Below are positions 60,472 through 64,000 of a DNA stretch of 64,000 bases, in pieces (position 1 is the stretch's first letter; each line of letters starts with the position of its first letter). Where the stretch lies: the NCBI GenBank assembly GCA_910584865.1, contig CAJUCE010000001.1, positions 62,001-126,000 on the forward strand, given 5' to 3'. The translations under genes and the position numbers were made by a program. This DNA comes from an uncultured Acetatifactor sp. (GTDB taxonomy: Bacteria > Bacillota > Clostridia > Lachnospirales > Lachnospiraceae). A model generated the notes under the pieces. The model had not been told where the DNA came from and did not search any database. It worked only from the letters and a program-made list of their open reading frames with translations.

Positions 60472-61755
60472 ATGGAGATCAGGGGAGCAGAATATAAAAG
60501 ATTGATCGAGGAAGAATTTTATCCATATTGGAGACGTTTTCGGGATCGGGAATACGGGGGTATTCTGAACTGCATAAGCAATGACGGCAGGCAGTTATTG
60601 TCTGAACGAAAATACGCCTGGTCCCAGGGGCGCTGGCTCTGGATTTTGGCCAGTCTGTATGACATGGCGCGGCGGGGAAGCCTTCGTCTGGACTGCGGGG
60701 AACTGGAGTCATGGATGGAAGAGACCGGCGGTTTTCTGGCAAAGTATGTCATTTCGGAGGACGGGCGCTGCTGTCACTTTTTGGAGCGGGACGGAAGAGC
60801 CGTTTTGGATACGCGTACCGGACGCCGGGATGCCAGTATTTATACGGACTGCTTTGTCCTTCTTGGCATGGCTCAGGATGCGCAGGTCAGGCGGAGGGAA
60901 GAAGCCGTTCCCGGGGTGAGCGCTCTTTACAATGGCATTGCGGAGCGGGTTGCAGCGGGAAATTATCTGACGGAGCCTTACCCCGTACCGGCAGGATACC
61001 GGGCTCATGGTATTCCCATGATTTTGCTGAATGTAATCTCCTGCTATATCAGGATGAAGAAAAGTTTTGGGATGTGCTGTGAGGAAGAGATCCGGTACGG
61101 GTTGGAGCTGACAGAGGACATCTGGAATTCGTTTTACGACGGAAGTTATATACGGGAATTTCGGAAAAACGGTTCGGGCAGAACGAGGGAGCTGCTGGAG
61201 GGCCAGGTCAACCCCGGACATACCCTGGAGGATTTATGGTTCCAGATTGAGTTTTTGAAGGAGCATGGAGAATTGGAAAAGTATCTGTCCCGGATCTGTA
61301 AGGCGGCGGAGAGTACCTTCCTGTTGGGTTGGGACAGTGAATTCGGCGGGCTTTTTCGCTTTGTGTACAGGGATGGCGGAAGGCCCCGGGGAGAGGGAAA
61401 CGAGGAGGAGCAGCCGGCAGATTCGGACAGAGCGGAGTATGAGAAAATGGTTCTGGGTACCTGGGACAGCAAGCTCTGGTGGCCCCACGCGGAGGCTCTG
61501 TACCTGTTCGCCCTTCTGTATGAGCTGACAGGCGAGAGCAGGTGGCAGGTTCTGTATGAAAAAAGCAGGGACTATGCGTTTTCGGTTTTCCCGGATCGCT
61601 GCCTGGGGGAATGGGTTCAGATCCGGCGCCGGGACGGAATGCCCGAGGACAGGGTGGTGGCGCTTCCGGTGAAGGATCCGTTTCATATTTTACGAAGTTT
61701 TATTAAGCTGGTGGAACTGGCAGAGAGGACATCGGGAGGGACATATTTTGAATAA
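60472..61755 (+). CDS. N-acylglucosamine 2-epimerase (AGE) family protein
   Basis: The 427-residue protein has the (alpha/alpha)6-barrel signatures KYAWSQGRWLWILASLYD, RRDASIYTDCFVLLGMAQ, VNPGHTLEDLWFQIEFLKEHG and SKLWWPHAEALYLFALLYEL, including the two catalytic His regions. It probably interconverts N-acetylglucosamine and N-acetylmannosamine. Acting on a neutral sugar such as cellobiose is an alternative within the fold. ATG at 60472 is chosen because GGGAG lies 6 nt upstream. It overlaps the nagA start by 8 nt, so translation is coupled. Confidence 0.88.
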   Translation: MEIRGAEYKRLIEEEFYPYWRRFRDREYGGILNCISNDGRQLLSERKYAWSQGRWLWILASLYDMARRGSLRLDCGELESWMEETGGFLAKYVISEDGRCCHFLERDGRAVLDTRTGRRDASIYTDCFVLLGMAQDAQVRRREEAVPGVSALYNGIAERVAAGNYLTEPYPVPAGYRAHGIPMILLNVISCYIRMKKSFGMCCEEEIRYGLELTEDIWNSFYDGSYIREFRKNGSGRTRELLEGQVNPGHTLEDLWFQIEFLKEHGELEKYLSRICKAAESTFLLGWDSEFGGLFRFVYRDGGRPRGEGNEEEQPADSDRAEYEKMVLGTWDSKLWWPHAEALYLFALLYELTGESRWQVLYEKSRDYAFSVFPDRCLGEWVQIRRRDGMPEDRVVALPVKDPFHILRSFIKLVELAERTSGGTYFE

Positions 61756-63031
61756 AGCAGAGGAAAGAGAGATCTGGATAAAAAATGCCAGGATCATTAC
61801 GGAGACAGGAATCGTCAGTGGTTCTGTCATGGTGCGGGGGAGCAGGATTGAACGGGTGGTGCGGAAAGCGGAGCAGGAGAGCGGAAGCCGGGAGGGGGAG
61901 GCGGATACATATGTCTGCGGAGCAGGTGCAGATATACGCTTCCCGGCCCGGGAGATTATGTCCGCAGAACAGGAAAAAGTGATTATAGATGCCGGAGGAC
62001 TGTATCTGTCCCCCGGCTTTATTGATATTCATACCCACGGCGGAGGAGGCTGCGACTTCATGGACGGAACCCTGGAGGCGATAGAGACCGCCTGCCGGAT
62101 GCACCTTGCCCACGGTACCACTTCCATTGTGCCTACCACGCTGGCCGGTTCACAGGAGGGGCTGCTTTCCTTCCTGGCTCTGTTTGAAGGGATGGAGCAA
62201 AAGAAGGAGGGATGCCCGGAGATTCTGGGGCTTCACCTGGAGGGGCCGTACTTTGCGCCGGGACAGAAAGGGGCACAGAATCCGGCATGGCTGCGAAATC
62301 CGGATCCGAAAGAGTACATGGAGGTATTGTCTGCCACAAACCGCATATGCAGGTGGTCTTTTGCACCGGAGCTGCCCGGGGGAACTGCCTTTTTGCAGGA
62401 ACTGCGCCGGAGGGGAATTGTCAGCTCACTGGCTCACTCGGATGCGGACTGCAGGCAGGTCATCCAGGCCTGTGAGAATGGTCTTGCGGCGCTTACCCAT
62501 TTTTATTCCTGTATGACCGGAGTAACCAGAAGACAGGGATTTCGGACGGCGGGGGCAATAGAGGCGGGATACCTTCTGGACAGTTTATATGTAGAGGTGA
62601 TTGCGGACGGATGTCATCTTCCGGGAGAGCTATTGTCTCTGATCTACAAGATAAAGGGTGCGGAGCGGATTTGTCTCGTGACGGACAGTATGCGGGCAGC
62701 GGGAATGCCGGATGGGGAATATCTCCTGGGAAGCGGGCAGGAGGGGATACGCTGCATCAAGGAGGACGGCGTGGCAAAGCTGCCGGACCGCAGCGCATTT
62801 GCCGGAAGTGTGGCCACGGCGGACAGGTTGGTACGTACTTTTCGGAGAGTGACAGACGCGCCGCTGTATCAGGCAGTCAAAATGATGAGCCTGACACCGG
62901 CCAGGCTGATGGGGGTGGAGGAAAGGAAGGGGTCTGTAGCGGAAGGAAAGGATGCGGATCTGCTGCTGTTTGATGAGGAGATCCGGATCAAGGGGGTGAT
63001 GGCGAGAGGGAAATTTGTAAAATTCTATTGA
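61748..63031 (+). CDS. nagA: N-acetylglucosamine-6-phosphate deacetylase
   Basis: The 427-residue amidohydrolase has the metal motif IDIHTHGGGGCDFMDG, HGTTSIVPTTLAGS, the Glu in GLHLEGPYFAPGQKGAQ, VSSLAHSDADC, TDSMRAAGMPDG and the C-terminal NPARL-type segment MSLTPARLMGV. It removes acetate from GlcNAc-6-phosphate, feeding the nagB-like enzyme. The TTG start at 61748 is supported by GGGAGGG 7 nt upstream. It closes the amino-sugar operon. A promoter for the GntR gene begins at the stop codon. Confidence 0.93.
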   Translation: MNKAEEREIWIKNARIITETGIVSGSVMVRGSRIERVVRKAEQESGSREGEADTYVCGAGADIRFPAREIMSAEQEKVIIDAGGLYLSPGFIDIHTHGGGGCDFMDGTLEAIETACRMHLAHGTTSIVPTTLAGSQEGLLSFLALFEGMEQKKEGCPEILGLHLEGPYFAPGQKGAQNPAWLRNPDPKEYMEVLSATNRICRWSFAPELPGGTAFLQELRRRGIVSSLAHSDADCRQVIQACENGLAALTHFYSCMTGVTRRQGFRTAGAIEAGYLLDSLYVEVIADGCHLPGELLSLIYKIKGAERICLVTDSMRAAGMPDGEYLLGSGQEGIRCIKEDGVAKLPDRSAFAGSVATADRLVRTFRRVTDAPLYQAVKMMSLTPARLMGVEERKGSVAEGKDADLLLFDEEIRIKGVMARGKFVKFY

Positions 63032-63056
63032 CAAACAACTGATTATGGTGTATATA
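63028..63056 (+). promoter_or_regulatory. Promoter and possible operator of the GntR-ABC unit
   Basis: TTGACA (63028-63033) and TATATA (63051-63056) are separated by 17 nt. The -10 region lies in a near-palindrome TGTATATATAACA, a plausible autoregulatory site for the GntR protein. Confidence 0.65.
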
Positions 63057-63088
63057 TAACATATAAACAGATGAAAGGCGGTGGGGAA

Positions 63089-63463
63089 TTGAAATTATTG
63101 CAGAATTCCGGAGTGCCCATCTATCAGCAGATTGCCGAGCAGCTGAAGACGGATATTCTGGCAGGTAAGCTGAAGGAAGGGGAGTACCTGCCTTCCATCC
63201 GGGGACTGGCAAAGGATTTGAAGATCAGCGTCATCACCACCATGAAGGCCTATGAGCTCCTGGAGGCGGAAGGACTGGTGACGGCTGCCCAGGGGAAGGG
63301 ATTTTATGTGAATGCCCAGGACAGCGAGATGCTTAAGGAGCAGCATCTTCGGAGAGTGGAGGAGGCTCTGATGGAGGCCATCCGCGCGGCGGAGATTGCG
63401 GGGATGACGGACGAGGAGCTGCAGGGGACGCTTCGGACGCTGCTTGCGATGAAGGAGAGCTGA
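63089..63463 (+). CDS. GntR-family regulator, YtrA subfamily
   Basis: The 124-residue protein has the winged helix PIYQQIAEQLKTDILAGKLKEGEYLPSIRGLAKDLKISVITTMKAYELLEAEGLV and only a short C-terminal helix pair (shown here in part: PIYQQIAEQLKTDILAG). This is the short YtrA layout that usually controls an adjacent ABC transporter. A TTG at 63089 preceded by GGTGGGG is preferred to ATG 63071, which lacks a ribosome-binding site. The ABC ATPase gene follows at 63621 after a repeat. Confidence 0.9.
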   Translation: MKLLQNSGVPIYQQIAEQLKTDILAGKLKEGEYLPSIRGLAKDLKISVITTMKAYELLEAEGLVTAAQGKGFYVNAQDSEMLKEQHLRRVEEALMEAIRAAEIAGMTDEELQGTLRTLLAMKES

Positions 63464-63477
63464 GGAGGTGCCGGGGG

Positions 63478-63583
63478 ATTTATACCCACATCCGTAATTA
63501 ATTGCCGTCTGCACAGTATAACGAGTGAACGCATCGGCAATCCAGAGCTGAAAGCGGCAATTAAATGCGTTCACGAGTATAAC
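63478..63583 (-). repeat. Interspersed repeat family 2, 106 bp (copy 2)
   Basis: This is nearly identical to 37676-37781 in reverse orientation. It lies between the GntR gene and the ABC ATPase gene, inside what should be one operon. Its dyads, including AATTGCCG/CGGCAATT in this copy, could form hairpins in the transcript. Confidence 0.9.
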
Positions 63584-63620
63584 AGGCCGCCGCATGGCAG
63601 ATATGGGAGGACAAATAGGA

Positions 63621-64000
63621 ATGAATGAAACGATGACGAGAATAAAAGGAGACAGCAGAATACAGGACAGCGTGATAACGGCCCGGAATCTGCGGAAGAA
63701 ATACAGGGGCTTCGAACTGTCAGTGCCCCGTCTGGAGCTGCCGGGGGGCTTCGCCACGGCGCTGATCGGGGAGAACGGGGCGGGAAAGACCACGCTGCTG
63801 AATCTCCTGGCAGGGATCCGTCTGGATTTCAAGGGTGAGATTTCTTATTTCGGCAGGCAGGAAAAGGGAATCGACGCCAGTGTGCAGGAGCGGATCGGCT
63901 ATACCGGGCCGGGGAGTTATTTCCTGCCCCAGTGGACCATCTCTCAGGTGGAGGAGATCAGTCAGATACTGTTTTCCAATTTTCATAAGGACAGATTCTC
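63621..64000 (+). CDS. ABC transporter ATP-binding protein, partial (runs off the window)
   Basis: The frame is open to the end of the window (at least 126 residues). It shows Walker A GENGAGKTTLL and the family start VITARNLRKKYRGFELSV. GGGAGG lies upstream of ATG 63621. With the YtrA-like regulator in front it resembles the YtrB/YtrC-type ABC modules of Firmicutes. The signature motif and Walker B lie beyond the window. Confidence 0.85.
   Translation, partial: MNETMTRIKGDSRIQDSVITARNLRKKYRGFELSVPRLELPGGFATALIGENGAGKTTLLNLLAGIRLDFKGEISYFGRQEKGIDASVQERIGYTGPGSYFLPQWTISQVEEISQILFSNFHKDRF

Overview
The window looks like a chromosomal segment of a Lachnospiraceae-type Firmicute (class Clostridia). 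This is inferred from strong AGGAGG ribosome-binding sites with occasional GTG and TTG starts, Gram-positive envelope families (LytR-CpsA-Psr, CapA, VanZ, two BlaI-type repressors), a YesM/YesN two-component pair feeding an LplB/LplC/LplA-type sugar ABC transporter, a tRNA-Pro(CGG) and moderate GC. No species name can be justified from the sequence alone. The composition reads as chromosome. No phage, plasmid or conjugation module was seen. The only transposase is a decayed IS4-like fragment, but several interspersed palindromic repeats are present.

Layout. 0-13.9 kb: an AAA-ATPase/PD-(D/E)XK protein, an IS4-like remnant, then surface-polysaccharide genes (PseB-type dehydratase, Wzz-like protein, O-antigen polymerase/ligase-like protein), an orphan BlaI, an LCP attachment enzyme, a CapA lipoprotein, an aldo/keto reductase with ferredoxin tail and an AraC regulator. 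13.9-19.4 kb: a three-domain RNA-repair-like protein (kinase, phosphatase, Rnl1-type ligase), a response-regulator diguanylate cyclase with a multi-PAS partner, and tRNA-Pro. 19.4-22.7 kb: an RlmI-type methyltransferase, an unknown anchored protein and an ArsP_2-like permease. 22.7-29.3 kb: a polyamine region (speD, a SpeA-like decarboxylase, speE, a carboxyspermidine-dehydrogenase-like gene) preceded by a structured, terminator-ended leader or small RNA. 29.3-35.3 kb: an accessory and decaying stretch (pyridoxal kinase, truncated SdpI, deleted XRE regulator, frameshifted Rpn nuclease, many hairpin repeats). 35.3-42 kb: an ABC exporter pair, a DUF2264 protein, glnA and an aldose epimerase. 42.7-48.8 kb: a VanZ fusion, an unknown 405-residue protein, and a blaI gene whose blaR1 partner is cut off by an Rpn-like gene. 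48.8-63.5 kb: a carbohydrate region with a GH5 glycosidase lipoprotein, YesM/YesN, a rhamnosidase remnant, a complete sugar ABC transporter, an alpha/alpha-toroid protein interrupted by an in-frame UGA, NagB-like, AGE-type epimerase, NagA and a GntR regulator. The window ends inside an ABC ATPase.

How the genes work together. The 50.4-63.0 kb block forms a plausible catabolic unit: YesM senses, YesN activates promoters carrying a duplicated 26-bp box, the ABC transporter imports an oligosaccharide, and the toroid enzyme plus NagB, AGE and NagA funnel an N-acetylated amino sugar to fructose-6-phosphate. The polyamine block makes decarboxylated AdoMet and spermidine and also encodes one step of the alternative carboxyspermidine route.

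The most unusual signals are non-coding. (1) A two-stem palindromic repeat has arms that differ between copies but stay complementary, and its 3' edge supplies the Shine-Dalgarno sequence of the RNA-repair-like gene, speE and, as a diverged relative, glnA. (2) A structured RNA of about 310 nt with its own promoter and terminator lies before speD. (3) A duplicated activator-type box sits exactly 20 nt upstream of two -10 hexamers in the sugar-transport region.
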